A stretch of DNA of 64,000 bases from Bacteroidia bacterium (GCA_030427925.1 JAUICJ010000001.1:62001-126000); one strand, 5' to 3'. Shown: positions 8,037 through 16,750, counted from the stretch's first letter. A program made the numbers and translations. Notes: generated by a model not told the origin, from the letters alone.

Positions 8037-8081
8037 AACGTCGACGAGTTTTAATTTTCGAAGGGTTGAATATCGCTCCGC

Positions 8082-8102
8082 AACATGTGAAAAACATGTG
8101 AA
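8082..8102. repeat. Direct repeat AACATGTGAA x2, operator candidate
   Basis: AACATGTGAA occurs at 8082-8091 and again at 8093-8102, a spacing of 11 bases (one helical turn). Each copy contains the palindrome ACATGT. It lies 46-66 bases upstream of the fibre-like protein start, a suitable place for a regulator binding in tandem on one face of the helix. Confidence 0.55.
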
Positions 8103-8264
8103 CAAGCCGGGATGGGCGCATTTCATGAAACCATTGCACCCCATTCTAGACATATCATCAAGGAATGCTTCAGCTCCAAATGGGCGCGATCACGGGGTCA
8201 ACTCATCTGAACCAAAGGATTTCCACCCGAAGCGCACGCATCAACAGTGACCGCACAGCATTCT

Positions 8265-8287
8265 GTTTTGACAAATAGGGTCAAAAC
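8265..8287. repeat. Inverted repeat GTTTTGAC-N7-GTCAAAAC, operator candidate
   Basis: A perfect 8-bp inverted repeat with a 7-base spacer, about 90 bases before the start at 8378. The 15-base centre-to-centre spacing and lack of a T run argue for a dimeric protein-binding site and not a terminator. Confidence 0.5.
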
Positions 8288-8377
8288 CGAGTTCTATTTT
8301 AATTTATTCGCATCCCATCAATTCGCAAAGCAACCCGCCGTTGTAATTTCGCTTCCGACCGACGAGCAGCTAGCCGA

Positions 8378-9640
8378 ATGCCCAGAGCACACAAAGACCA
8401 CAAAACCCCTGAATTTTCCGAAGCGCTGAACGCCCTTCGCGTCGATGTCACAACGCGATGTGGTTTTGAAATAAAAAGCGTCAAGGAATGCCGTGTGCTC
8501 CAACGCGACATGCAACAACACGACCCGCGTTTCTTGCTGGGAATCAGTACGCTGCGTCGATTCTTTGACCTCCTTCCGTCCGATAATCAATTCTCCATCA
8601 CCACCCTCAACACCCTCGCCCGTTACGCCCGTCGGAAGGGGTTCGAATACTATACGAACCTCGCGGCCATTCGAATGGTCAAATCGAATCGGGTGAATTG
8701 GGATTCGGTGATGGAACCTCGTTTGGCGGCAAAAGAGGTGCCCGAGTTGGAAGAGCTCATTGACACCATGAGCCAAGCCCCGTTCGCACAAATGAGCGGT
8801 CGGTTCATCGGGCAATTGCTCGAACGCATCATCCCCGCATACGAAGCAGGCCTGAGTCCGGAACTCATGAAACGCATCATGGGCAATGCGCGAGCTCGGC
8901 AAGTCATTGTTGAACTCGTGCCCCCACTCGCTTGGATGAGCGGTTGCGGGACGCGCATGTTCGAAGCGTTTTTAGCGAAGGCCCAGCGGGAAGAAGAGCG
9001 GCTCTACGCGACGGGCATCCTTGCCATGCATCAACTGTTCTTGGGAAACCTGCCGGAGGCGCGAACCCTGCTCGAAGGGGTCGAAGCCAGCGTCTCGGCC
9101 GATGTGCACATCCTGCCCGCAACCCGCGTCCTCGGCATGCAGTGGCTGTTCAGCGCGTTGGCCGAAGATGAACCGGAAGCCGGAAAGCGATGGGATCGCC
9201 TGCAACAAGGGTACCGCTTGAAAGCGCACTTAACCGATGGCGTCACATCCGATTGGGAGATTCACTTTTGCGAAAAGGCCACGCGGCTCATCGTAATTTC
9301 TGGCCAAATCAACCCCGTCGAACCCCATTTGGCCTTCCTCGAGAGCCTTCAACAGCGCCCGGACCTGCGCATCGAAGCGGGCTACCAACTCGATCTGCTC
9401 AACATCGGAAAAGCATGGCTGCTTTGGCGACTGGGACGAACGAACGAAGCCCGATTGGTGTTCGACCAACTCCATCCAGACGGGCACTATCCGTACGACC
9501 GAACCTTCGGCCGGCTGTTCCATCACGCCCTGGGTGAGCACCTGCATCCGAATGAACCCATCCACCGAGAACGCATTGAAGCGGAGGTGAACCGGTCCGG
9601 TTACACCTGGCTCATTGCCCAATTGCGCCGACGGAATTAA
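8378..9640 (+). CDS. Uncharacterised cytoplasmic helical protein
   Basis: A 420-residue soluble protein with no signal peptide and no family I can name. Residues about 50-90 (GISTLRRFFDLLP, then FSITTLNTLARYARRKGFE) recall a short helical motif seen at the N terminus of some Bacteroidota proteins that may bind DNA; this is weak. The rest is helix-rich and could be TPR-like (LFLGNLPEARTLLEGVEA, AWLLWRLGRTNEARLVFDQL). It is divergent from the fibre-like protein across a repeat-bearing gap, so a regulator of that gene is possible but unproven. The next gene starts 24 bases downstream. Confidence 0.7.
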   Translation: MPRAHKDHKTPEFSEALNALRVDVTTRCGFEIKSVKECRVLQRDMQQHDPRFLLGISTLRRFFDLLPSDNQFSITTLNTLARYARRKGFEYYTNLAAIRMVKSNRVNWDSVMEPRLAAKEVPELEELIDTMSQAPFAQMSGRFIGQLLERIIPAYEAGLSPELMKRIMGNARARQVIVELVPPLAWMSGCGTRMFEAFLAKAQREEERLYATGILAMHQLFLGNLPEARTLLEGVEASVSADVHILPATRVLGMQWLFSALAEDEPEAGKRWDRLQQGYRLKAHLTDGVTSDWEIHFCEKATRLIVISGQINPVEPHLAFLESLQQRPDLRIEAGYQLDLLNIGKAWLLWRLGRTNEARLVFDQLHPDGHYPYDRTFGRLFHHALGEHLHPNEPIHRERIEAEVNRSGYTWLIAQLRRRN

Positions 9641-9664
9641 ACGAACTGCGTTTCTTCCCGTCAC

Positions 9665-11017
9665 ATGCGCATGCAACCCACCCTCTCCCTTGCGCTGATT
9701 GCTGGCTTCATCGGTTCGAGCCTCCATTGCGCCGCTCAAGCCGAGCTCACCAGCTGGCACCTCAACACGGACGGTGCCACCGGCAGTTTTTGGAACGGAG
9801 CCGCCTTCGTCAACAACGGCATCCTCTGCGACGTTGAACTCGTTCAGTATTCCGAAGACAACGTGTACATCACGGCTTCTGGCGTGCCCCGCTACCCAAC
9901 CGGACCCTTCAACGACGGCAACCCGTCTGAACCCACGGACCAGAACTACCTGTTTCGGATTCCCCGGGCCCCCGAAGTGGGTCCGGCCGGCGGCACGTCC
10001 ACCGGGCTCGGTCACATCGGCGTGTTCGTCAACGGCGTGGTGGTGTTCAATCCGCTCGATGCGTTTTCGTACAACAACCAAGGGATTTGGCACCAAAACG
10101 GCGGTTTCTTCGAACTCGACGGCTTCGACTGCGCGGGCGGTCACCCCGCGATGGGCCAATACCACCACCACATGGCCCCCAAACCCCAAGACAACAGCTT
10201 GAACCCGCTCAGCGACGTGTGCAGCGAAGCCGCCTCGCCGAGCCTGTTCACGCTCGACCCCGAGGTGCACAGCCCGCTCCTCGGCTTCGCCTTCGACGGA
10301 TACCCCATCTACGGCCCCATCGGCTACGCAAACCCCGACGGGTCCGGCGGCCTGACGCGCATCGAAACGAGCTACCAGCTCCGCGACATCACCCAACGCC
10401 ACGACCTCGCGGACGGAACGGCGTTGCCACCGAATCAATGGGGCCCTGACGTGGGCGCTCTGGTCACGCCCGCCATTCCGCCCGGTGCGGATCCGGTGGC
10501 AGCCGATTTGGGCGCCTACGCCGAAGACCACGAATACGTGGAAGGCAGCGGCCACCTCGACGTCCACAACGGCCGGTTCGCGGTCACCCCGGAATACCCC
10601 GCAGGCACCTACGCTTACTACGCCACGGTGGACGCCGATTGGAACCCCGCCTACCCGTACTTCATCGCCTCCTACCGCGGCGTCGTCGCGGAGGACAACT
10701 TCGCTGCGCCCGGTCCTCCCGGCAGCGGCGGCGCCTCCACCCAAGTCACCATCGACGAACCCGTTGAAACCTGGAACGGCACCAACGGCATTGCCGAGCG
10801 CGCACCGAGCACTTGGGGCTGCTACCCCAACCCCGCGAACGATCGGCTGGATTGGCTCGGCGATGTGCCCGCCACCCTCGAGGTGCGCGATGCGCAAGGG
10901 CGCTGGGTGGAAACCGTGGTGACGCGCGGCGGAGTCGATTGCGGGGCGTGGCCCAACGGCCTGTACCTCATCGGCACCCCGGCCGGCGGTTTCCGCAAGG
11001 TCACTGTCCAGCACTGA
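9665..11017 (+). CDS. YHYH-domain protein with T9SS sorting domain
   Basis: A 450-residue exported protein. The signal peptide (LSLALIAGFIGSSLHCAAQA) is followed by the YHYH domain: GHIGVFVNGVVVFNPLDA, FDCAGGHPAMGQYHHHMAP and FAFDGYPIYGPIGY are characteristic. The name-giving motif reads YHHH here. The histidine cluster suggests metal binding, but the biochemical role of YHYH proteins is not established to my knowledge. The C-terminal ~75 residues (CYPNPANDRLDWLGD to the end) are a type A T9SS sorting domain, so the protein should be secreted or attached to the cell surface. It is the first gene of a tightly spaced run of exported proteins ending at 13917. Confidence 0.87.
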   Translation: MRMQPTLSLALIAGFIGSSLHCAAQAELTSWHLNTDGATGSFWNGAAFVNNGILCDVELVQYSEDNVYITASGVPRYPTGPFNDGNPSEPTDQNYLFRIPRAPEVGPAGGTSTGLGHIGVFVNGVVVFNPLDAFSYNNQGIWHQNGGFFELDGFDCAGGHPAMGQYHHHMAPKPQDNSLNPLSDVCSEAASPSLFTLDPEVHSPLLGFAFDGYPIYGPIGYANPDGSGGLTRIETSYQLRDITQRHDLADGTALPPNQWGPDVGALVTPAIPPGADPVAADLGAYAEDHEYVEGSGHLDVHNGRFAVTPEYPAGTYAYYATVDADWNPAYPYFIASYRGVVAEDNFAAPGPPGSGGASTQVTIDEPVETWNGTNGIAERAPSTWGCYPNPANDRLDWLGDVPATLEVRDAQGRWVETVVTRGGVDCGAWPNGLYLIGTPAGGFRKVTVQH

Positions 11018-11018
11018 C

Positions 11019-12422
11019 GTGCGGGCGTTCGTTTGGGCCTTGCTGGGGTTGAGCGGCCCCGCTGCGGCCCAATGGGTGGCGGCAGATGCCGTCGATTTCA
11101 CGGGGGATCCGGGTTGGTGGGAAGAGCCCATCGAGGCCGCGGCGTGTGGAGCGGGCTGGGCGGCGGTTTGGGACGTGTACGATTCGGCGGGGGTGCGGAG
11201 GGCGTGGGTTTGGGAGGTGGCGGAGGGCGTGAATGCGTGGGCGCCGTTGCTGGGGGGCGAACCGGGCGCGGCGGCGGGCATCGACGTGTGGGGCGATGGG
11301 GCGGTCATCGCCACCACGCGGTACGCGGTGTCGGACAGCACCGGCGCCACCGCGATCGGGCAGGTTCAAGGGTGGGGCGGCTGCGCACTGCCCGAGCAGG
11401 AGCTCGGCTTCCTGAGCACGTACAACGTCCTGCATGGCGTGCGGGCGAGTGGAAACCAGGTCGCCGTGGTGGGCATGAGCTTGGATCCGTGCTGCGTTCA
11501 CCGGGAGTTGCCGGTGCTGGCGGTGTTGAATGCGGAGGGCGCGGTGGTGCGCAAAGTCGCGGTGGATGTGGCCGGGCCGGCATTGGTGGATACGTTGACT
11601 GCGAGCGGGCCGTTGCCGCAGCAGGCGCGGCCTTTCGGTGGGGATCGGCACGATGACGGGGGCGTGTTTTACGCAGTGGATTGGGACGGCGAGGCGGTGG
11701 TGGCGGCGGGGGCGTATGCGAATGCCCTGCATTACGAGGTGATGGTCGTGCGGTTCACGGCGGAGGGCGCGTTGGATGCGGCGTTTGGGGAGGGCGGCAT
11801 GGTGCGGCTGGATGTGGATCCGGGGAACAACACGTGGGTGGAATCGGTGGCCGTGGGCGCCGATGGGCGGGTGCAGTGCTTGGTGCGGGCGCACGATGCG
11901 GGGGATTTGGAGGCGGCGTTTCACGTGCTGACCTTGGATGCCGCGGGGGCCGTGGTGGGGTGGGCGTCGTCGAGCGGGGCGGAGGGTTTGGAGGCAAAGG
12001 GGATGGCGTGGGGCGCGGGCGCTTGGACGGCGTGGGGCGCGGATGCGGAGGGGGCGCTCGTGGGGCGCTGGGAGGAGGGCGGCGAGGTGGTGGGCCAAAC
12101 CCTGCCCGAGGCCGCAAGTTGGCAAGCCGCCCGTGGCGCGTGGAACGGGGAAGCGATGGCGGTCTTTGGGCGCGTCGAAGGGCCGGTTGCCCGCGTCCGG
12201 ATTTGGCATGCCGACTCCGAAGCGGCGGTGAACCGCCCCCCGGCCCGCTCGCAATGCGGCGGCATCCACCCGCAACCCTGCCCCGCCGGCACCCTCCCGA
12301 CCGTCCCCTTCCCCGCATCCGCGTGGTACGACCTCAGCGGCCGCCCCACCGCGCCCACCGCCCCCGGCTGGTACGTGGTCCGCTCCACCGACGGCACCAC
12401 CTGTCCCGTCATTTTCCAGTAA
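11019..12422 (+). CDS. Delta-60-repeat exported protein with probable T9SS tail
   Basis: A 467-residue protein starting at GTG one base after the upstream TGA. The signal peptide is RAFVWALLGLSGPAAAQ. The body has the loose layout of delta-60 (DUF5122) beta-propeller repeats; the clearest is VRFTAEGALDAAFGEGGMVR followed by a VAVGADGRV strand. The C terminus (PFPASAWYDLSGRP ending TTCPVIFQ) resembles a short T9SS sorting domain. Translation is probably coupled to the YHYH gene. Codons are extremely GC-rich, which creates long antisense open frames that are not genes. Function unknown. Confidence 0.78.
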   Translation: MRAFVWALLGLSGPAAAQWVAADAVDFTGDPGWWEEPIEAAACGAGWAAVWDVYDSAGVRRAWVWEVAEGVNAWAPLLGGEPGAAAGIDVWGDGAVIATTRYAVSDSTGATAIGQVQGWGGCALPEQELGFLSTYNVLHGVRASGNQVAVVGMSLDPCCVHRELPVLAVLNAEGAVVRKVAVDVAGPALVDTLTASGPLPQQARPFGGDRHDDGGVFYAVDWDGEAVVAAGAYANALHYEVMVVRFTAEGALDAAFGEGGMVRLDVDPGNNTWVESVAVGADGRVQCLVRAHDAGDLEAAFHVLTLDAAGAVVGWASSSGAEGLEAKGMAWGAGAWTAWGADAEGALVGRWEEGGEVVGQTLPEAASWQAARGAWNGEAMAVFGRVEGPVARVRIWHADSEAAVNRPPARSQCGGIHPQPCPAGTLPTVPFPASAWYDLSGRPTAPTAPGWYVVRSTDGTTCPVIFQ

Positions 12423-12432
12423 CTTGCCGGCC

Positions 12433-12849
12433 ATGCGCCACCCCCTCCTGATCGCCCTGTTCACGGTCGCCCTGACCCCCTTCGCCGCCGCCCAAACCGA
12501 CGGCGAAGCCCCGCTCCAGCTCGCGGAGAAGATGCCCGTTTGGTCCACCTGCATCAACGCAACCGACGAAGCGGCCTGCACCCAACAAGCCATCGTCACT
12601 TACGTCATCGAGCACATCGTGTTCGGGCGCAAGGCGAAAAAACGCGGCCTCGAAGGCACGGTCATCGTCCGGTTCATCGTGGAAAAGGACGGCAGCATCG
12701 GCGACATCGAAGTCGTGCGCGGCGTCGACCCCCTCCTCGACGACCAAGTCGTGGACGCGGTCCGTAGCTTCCCCGCCTTCCAACCCGGCGAACAGCGCGG
12801 CAAACACGTCCGCGTCCAATACGCCCTGCCCGTCCGCTTTTCCCTCTGA
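12433..12849 (+). CDS. TonB C-terminal-domain periplasmic protein
   Basis: A 138-residue exported protein: a signal peptide (HPLLIALFTVALTPFAAAQ), then a TonB-type C-terminal domain (GLEGTVIVRFIVEKDGSIGD, VEVVRG-like EVVRGVDPLLDDQVV, FPAFQPGEQRGKHVRVQY). It lacks the long Pro-rich stretch and uncleaved anchor of a classical TonB, so it may be a stand-alone periplasmic domain and not an energy transducer for uptake. I took the ATG at 12433, which follows a TAACTTGC box by five bases; a TTG three codons earlier is less likely. It sits between a secreted delta-60 protein and a PhoD-like lipoprotein. Confidence 0.82.
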   Translation: MRHPLLIALFTVALTPFAAAQTDGEAPLQLAEKMPVWSTCINATDEAACTQQAIVTYVIEHIVFGRKAKKRGLEGTVIVRFIVEKDGSIGDIEVVRGVDPLLDDQVVDAVRSFPAFQPGEQRGKHVRVQYALPVRFSL

Positions 12850-12852
12850 CCC

Positions 12853-13917
12853 ATGCGCCTGACCTGGCTCCTCGGCATCGGCCTGCTCCTCGCTTGCTCC
12901 GAACCCGCACCCCCCATCATCATCCGCCCTGCGGCCACGCCCATCCGCCCCGACTTTGAAGTGCGGCGGGAGGTGCGTCGCGTGGGATTTGGCGGGTGCG
13001 CGGGCGATGCGTGCAGCTTGACCCTCCTGGATACGCTAGCGGCCTACCGCCCGGACGTGTTCGTCTGGTTGGGCGACAACGTGTACGTCGAGCACCCCGA
13101 CTCGCTGCCCGCCGCGTACGACCGGCTGGCGGAGGATTCGTCCTTTGCGAACCTGAAATCGACCACGCGCATGCTCGCAACGTGGGATGAATACGATTTC
13201 GGGGGGACTCCGGTCAACAAGGACGCGTTCTTGTCGTTTTGGGAAGATCCGGTGCGTTCGGTGCGCAGGGAGCGCGAGGGGGTGTATGCGAGCTACCTGT
13301 TCGATGGGGCGCGGCGCGATGTGCTCGTGATCCTGCTCGATGCGCGGTCGTTCCGGTCACAGCTGGATTCCGTGGATGGGGTGGCGTTGCGGTACGCCGA
13401 TGGCGCGTCATACTTCGCAGATCACCTGCCGGTGTTGTCGCCGGATTCGACGGTCCTGGGAGCAGAACAGTGGAAGTGGCTGGAGGAGCAGTTGAGCATT
13501 CCGTGCGACATTCGGGTGGTGGCCACATCGGTGCCGTTTGGGCCGGCGTTCAATGGACGGATGACGTGGGCGAATTTCCCGCAAGAGCAGCACCGGATGT
13601 TGGACGCGTTGGCGAAAGCGCATGCTGCGGAGCACACGGTGTTCCTGTCCGGAGTTTCGCATTATGGCGAAATTTCTCGGTTGGATTCAAGCCAAATCGA
13701 CGGCTGGCCCCTCAACCTGCCCCCCCTCTACGATTGCACCTCCAGCAGCCTCTCGAGCACGCCCGGTCGCCCCACCGAAAACCGCCACCGCGTAGGCCTT
13801 CCGGTGGCCACCCACAACGTCGGCCTGCTGGAATGGCAGGGCGATTCCGGGGTCTCCGTGAAGCTCCTGACCCACCCCGAAGCGGCCGGTGGAACATGGG
13901 ATTTGGACCTGAACTGA
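12853..13917 (+). CDS. PhoD-like metallophosphatase lipoprotein
   Basis: A 354-residue predicted lipoprotein; the signal peptide ends LLLACS, with Cys15 as lipid anchor. The catalytic domain resembles alkaline phosphatase D: FGGCAGDAC near the start, VFVWLGDNVYVEHP (metal-binding Asp and Asn), ATWDEYDFGG, LLDARSFRSQLDS and a late LSGVSHYGEISRL segment. In family members the last block usually reads SGDxHxxE; the Ser-His-Tyr-Gly-Glu here is a variant but keeps His and Glu. It probably hydrolyses phosphodiesters or monoesters in the periplasm; substrate unknown. It starts three bases after the upstream gene, so it is in the same operon. Confidence 0.87.
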   Translation: MRLTWLLGIGLLLACSEPAPPIIIRPAATPIRPDFEVRREVRRVGFGGCAGDACSLTLLDTLAAYRPDVFVWLGDNVYVEHPDSLPAAYDRLAEDSSFANLKSTTRMLATWDEYDFGGTPVNKDAFLSFWEDPVRSVRREREGVYASYLFDGARRDVLVILLDARSFRSQLDSVDGVALRYADGASYFADHLPVLSPDSTVLGAEQWKWLEEQLSIPCDIRVVATSVPFGPAFNGRMTWANFPQEQHRMLDALAKAHAAEHTVFLSGVSHYGEISRLDSSQIDGWPLNLPPLYDCTSSSLSSTPGRPTENRHRVGLPVATHNVGLLEWQGDSGVSVKLLTHPEAAGGTWDLDLN

Positions 13918-14086
13918 CGAACGCAACGATTTATTTCGCATCTTTGCCTCGTTCTCCGTTCTCAGAACCGATTGAACAGGCGTGCTTTACCGATCTGGCG
14001 CGCAGACACGAGTGGCGTTGTGAAGGATTCCAGACCGGTACGTTTCCCCCGCGCGGATTTGCGGGGTCTATGAATTTCCATTTTCT
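13918..14086 (+). promoter_or_regulatory. Promoter and long leader of DEAD-box helicase gene
   Basis: The gap carries CATCTTTG (13939-13946), one mismatch from TAnnTTTG, which would give a leader of about 135 bases. Near the gene a hairpin CCCCGC (14047-14052)/GCGGGG (14061-14066) can form, ending about 20 bases before the ATG. Long structured leaders are common for cold-shock RNA helicases; a regulatory role here is inferred. Confidence 0.45.
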
Positions 14087-15805
14087 ATGTTATTTGAAGA
14101 ATTGGGACTCAACACACACGTGTTGGAAGCCCTCAAACCGCTTGGTTACACCGAGCCTACGCCCATTCAGGGCCAAACCATTCCCCTCATTCTTTCCGGA
14201 CGCGATGTGTTGGGCGTGGCCCAAACCGGAACCGGAAAAACCGCAGCCTTCGCGCTGCCCATCGTAAACCAACTGGCCGAACGGTCAGAAGCCGGAGAAA
14301 AACGGCGGGTGCGGGCGCTGATTTTGTCCCCCACCCGTGAACTCGCTTCGCAGATTTACGAGAACATCATCGACTACAGCAAGGGATCGCCCTTGCGTTC
14401 GGTGGTCATTTTTGGCGGGGTTTCCCAGCACCGTCAGGTCGACCAATTGCGCCGGGGGGTGGACATCATCGTGGCGACGCCCGGTCGGTTGTTGGATTTG
14501 GTCGAGCAAGGATTCGTCCACCTCAACCAGCTCAGCCATTTGGTCCTCGATGAAGCCGACACCATGCTCGACATGGGCTTCATCCACGACATCAAGAAGA
14601 TCATCAAGTTGCTGCCAGAAAAGCGGCAGTCGCTGTTCTTCTCGGCGACAATGCCCGACAGCATCACGCAACTCGCGGCCACCATCTTGACCGATCCCGT
14701 GCGCGTGGAAGTGGCCCGCGTAAGCTCCGCTGCAGAAACCGTCCATCAACAGGTCTTCTTCGCATGCCAAAAGGAAAAACGCGACCTCCTCGTGGAAATC
14801 CTCCAGCGGCCCGAAGTCGAAACCGCGCTGGTGTTCACCCGCACGAAGCACGGCGCCGATAAGGTGGTGCGCTACATCAACAAAGCGGGCATCAAGGCGG
14901 AGGCGATTCACGGCAACAAAAGCCAGCCGCAACGGGACCGCGCGATGAACGGATTCCGCCAGGGCAAGATCAACGTGCTCGTGGCCACCGACATCGCGGC
15001 CCGTGGCATCGACGTGGATGCCCTGAGCCACGTCATCAACTTCGAAATCCCGAACATCTCGGAAACGTACGTGCACCGCATCGGCCGAACCGGCCGTGCC
15101 GGCCTGCAGGGCCATGCGATTTCGCTGTGCAACGAAGACGAGGAACGCGACTACTTGCGCGACATCCAGAAGTTGATCCAAAAGGAGTTGCCCGTAGAAC
15201 GCTACGGCAGCTACCCCATCGAACTCGGCGAAGTCGGCATGACGAAGCCCCGCGGTGGCCAAACCCCGAAGAAAGCAAAACCGTCCCGCAGCAGCAACGG
15301 CGGCGGAGGACGCACGGGCGGAGGGCGCCCGCAACGACCGAAAGGCGGAACCAGCGACGGGCAATCCCAACGCCCACAACGCACCGAATCCCAGCGCCCG
15401 CCGCGCTCAGGCGAAGGCCCGAAGCGGCGGATGGGTGAACGCACAGAAGCCCGAAGCGCGAACTCCGATGCCCCTCGCGGACGCAACAACGAGAACCGCA
15501 AGGCCAAGCCCGCTTCCGAAGGCAACCGCAAGCCCGCAAGCCGCCGCAACGACGATCAACGGCCATCGCGCCGCCCTTCAGAAGGCGGCAACCGGAACGG
15601 CGAGAACCGCCGACGCAACGACGATCAACGGCCTGCACGGCGTTCCGCAGAAGGCAGCAACCGCGGCGAAAACCGCCAGCCCCGCAACCAAGAAGCGGCG
15701 CCTCGGCAATTCGGCCGGAGCACTTCCACATCGGAACCCACCACAACCAAACAAAAAAACTTCAGCCTTTCGAGCTTCTTCGGATTCGGAAAGCGTGAAG
15801 ATTAA
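14087..15805 (+). CDS. DEAD-box ATP-dependent RNA helicase
   Basis: A 572-residue RNA helicase of the RhlE/DeaD type, acting on RNA duplexes in ribosome assembly or mRNA decay. The motifs are complete: Q motif PTPIQGQ, Walker A AQTGTGKT (residues 45-52), PTRELASQ, TPGR, DEAD (155-158), SAT (186-188), and in the second RecA domain ATDIAARGIDV and HRIGRTGRAG. From about residue 385 to the end is a low-complexity tail rich in Arg, Asn, Gly, Pro and Ser with recurring RRNDDQRPxRR units, probably a disordered RNA-binding region. The protein is longer than typical RhlE because of this tail. It appears monocistronic; a strong hairpin follows. Confidence 0.95.
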   Translation: MLFEELGLNTHVLEALKPLGYTEPTPIQGQTIPLILSGRDVLGVAQTGTGKTAAFALPIVNQLAERSEAGEKRRVRALILSPTRELASQIYENIIDYSKGSPLRSVVIFGGVSQHRQVDQLRRGVDIIVATPGRLLDLVEQGFVHLNQLSHLVLDEADTMLDMGFIHDIKKIIKLLPEKRQSLFFSATMPDSITQLAATILTDPVRVEVARVSSAAETVHQQVFFACQKEKRDLLVEILQRPEVETALVFTRTKHGADKVVRYINKAGIKAEAIHGNKSQPQRDRAMNGFRQGKINVLVATDIAARGIDVDALSHVINFEIPNISETYVHRIGRTGRAGLQGHAISLCNEDEERDYLRDIQKLIQKELPVERYGSYPIELGEVGMTKPRGGQTPKKAKPSRSSNGGGGRTGGGRPQRPKGGTSDGQSQRPQRTESQRPPRSGEGPKRRMGERTEARSANSDAPRGRNNENRKAKPASEGNRKPASRRNDDQRPSRRPSEGGNRNGENRRRNDDQRPARRSAEGSNRGENRQPRNQEAAPRQFGRSTSTSEPTTTKQKNFSLSSFFGFGKRED

Positions 15806-15820
15806 AAGGTTGGTAACGTT

Positions 15821-15856
15821 TGCAAAGGCCATCCGGAAGTTCGGATGGCCTTTGCA
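15821..15856 (+). terminator. Perfect 15-bp hairpin after helicase gene
   Basis: TGCAAAGGCCATCCG (15821-15835) and CGGATGGCCTTTGCA (15842-15856) pair perfectly around a GAAGTT loop. There is no T run after it, only ACCTTTGCCC, so termination would need help or it may act as a transcript-end stabiliser. Its right arm abuts the CACCTTTG box of the next gene. Confidence 0.6.
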
Positions 15857-15868
15857 CCTTTGCCCATC

Positions 15869-16741
15869 ATGAACAATCCCCGTGTGCTATTGGTGGTCAT
15901 TGCTGCATTGGCTTTGGCCTGTGGATTCCTCGCTTACGAGGTGGTGACTCAGAACGACACCATCGAACAAGTCGAGGCCAGCAACGACGAACTCGAACTC
16001 GAGCGCGAATCCCTGTTGTTTGATTTGGAAAAAATGCGGTTCTCCTACGACACCCTGAAAACGGAGAACACGCTCATGCTCAGCGAAATCGCTGACCAAC
16101 GCGCCCAAATCGACGAGCTGATGACGCGGGTGAAGAACAGCAATTGGTCCCTGGCGAAAGCCCGAAAGGAGGCGGAAACGCTGCGCTCCATCATGCAGGG
16201 ATACGTGGTCACCATCGATTCCTTGAATCAACTCAATGTCGCGCTCCTCGAAGAAAACGAGCAGATGCGCGACCAAGTTGAGACCGTGGAAAAGCGCAAC
16301 CGCGACCTGCGGGAACGGCAGGAAAACATGGAAGAAATCATCACCACCGGCCAGGTTTTGCAGGCGGCGGGCTTGCAGGCGGTGGGGCTGCGCATCCTCG
16401 ATTCCGGGAAGCAACGGGAAACGAATCGGGCGAATCGAACGGACATGATCCGATTGTGCTTCACGTTGCTCGAAAACCGCATCGCCGAGCCGGGCAGCAA
16501 GCAGTTGCACCTGCAAGTTCTTTCTTCCGATGGCGCGGTGTTGCAGCCGGGAACGGGCATCGAATCGAACACGCCCAGCGGCACCCCCGTGAGCGCCTCG
16601 CGCCTCATCGACTATGCGAAGGAACGCCTCGACGCGTGCATTTTCTTCACACCACCGGGAATTTTGGCAGAGGGCATTTACAGCATTCGGCTGCTCGAGG
16701 GCGATGAAGTCATCGGGGAGACCGACATCGAGTTGCGGTAA
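15869..16741 (+). CDS. Membrane-anchored coiled-coil protein of unknown function
   Basis: A 290-residue protein. An N-terminal transmembrane anchor (VLLVVIAALALACGFLAYEV) is followed by about 140 residues of predicted coiled coil rich in Glu, Leu and Arg (DELELERESLLFDLEKMRFS and similar heptads), then a C-terminal globular beta-rich domain (about 170-290) with GLQAVGLRILDSGKQ and HLQVLSSDGAVLQPGTGIE. Nothing marks it as a known enzyme. The start at 15869 removes eight unlikely residues and follows a CACCTTTG promoter-like box by six bases. The layout suggests an inner-membrane protein reaching into the periplasm; role unknown. Confidence 0.8.
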   Translation: MNNPRVLLVVIAALALACGFLAYEVVTQNDTIEQVEASNDELELERESLLFDLEKMRFSYDTLKTENTLMLSEIADQRAQIDELMTRVKNSNWSLAKARKEAETLRSIMQGYVVTIDSLNQLNVALLEENEQMRDQVETVEKRNRDLRERQENMEEIITTGQVLQAAGLQAVGLRILDSGKQRETNRANRTDMIRLCFTLLENRIAEPGSKQLHLQVLSSDGAVLQPGTGIESNTPSGTPVSASRLIDYAKERLDACIFFTPPGILAEGIYSIRLLEGDEVIGETDIELR

Positions 16742-16750
16742 GGCCTGTGC

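Larger units (their letters stand above)
8037..8377. promoter_or_regulatory. Long divergent intergenic region with operator-like repeats
   Basis: This 341-base region is the longest gene-free stretch in the window and is visibly AT-richer than its flanks. It separates the fibre-like protein gene from the divergent gene at 8378. It holds a direct repeat at 8082-8102 and an inverted repeat at 8265-8287 (listed separately) and an A/T stretch near 8296-8312. No convincing TAnnTTTG box, RNA gene or small coding sequence was found. Confidence 0.5.

Noticed and set aside
9230-11350. Minus-strand open frame of 706 codons
   Set aside because: Antisense to the 8378 gene and the YHYH protein, both of which have clear coding features.
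11001-12599. Minus-strand open frame of 532 codons and several Gly/Arg/Pro-rich frames in the same area
   Set aside because: The delta-60 gene here is so GC-rich that stop codons are rare in all frames; none has recognisable domains.
16742-16750. Small inverted repeat AGGC-CTGT-GCCT as terminator between convergent genes
   Set aside because: The stem is only four to five pairs and no T run is present on either strand.
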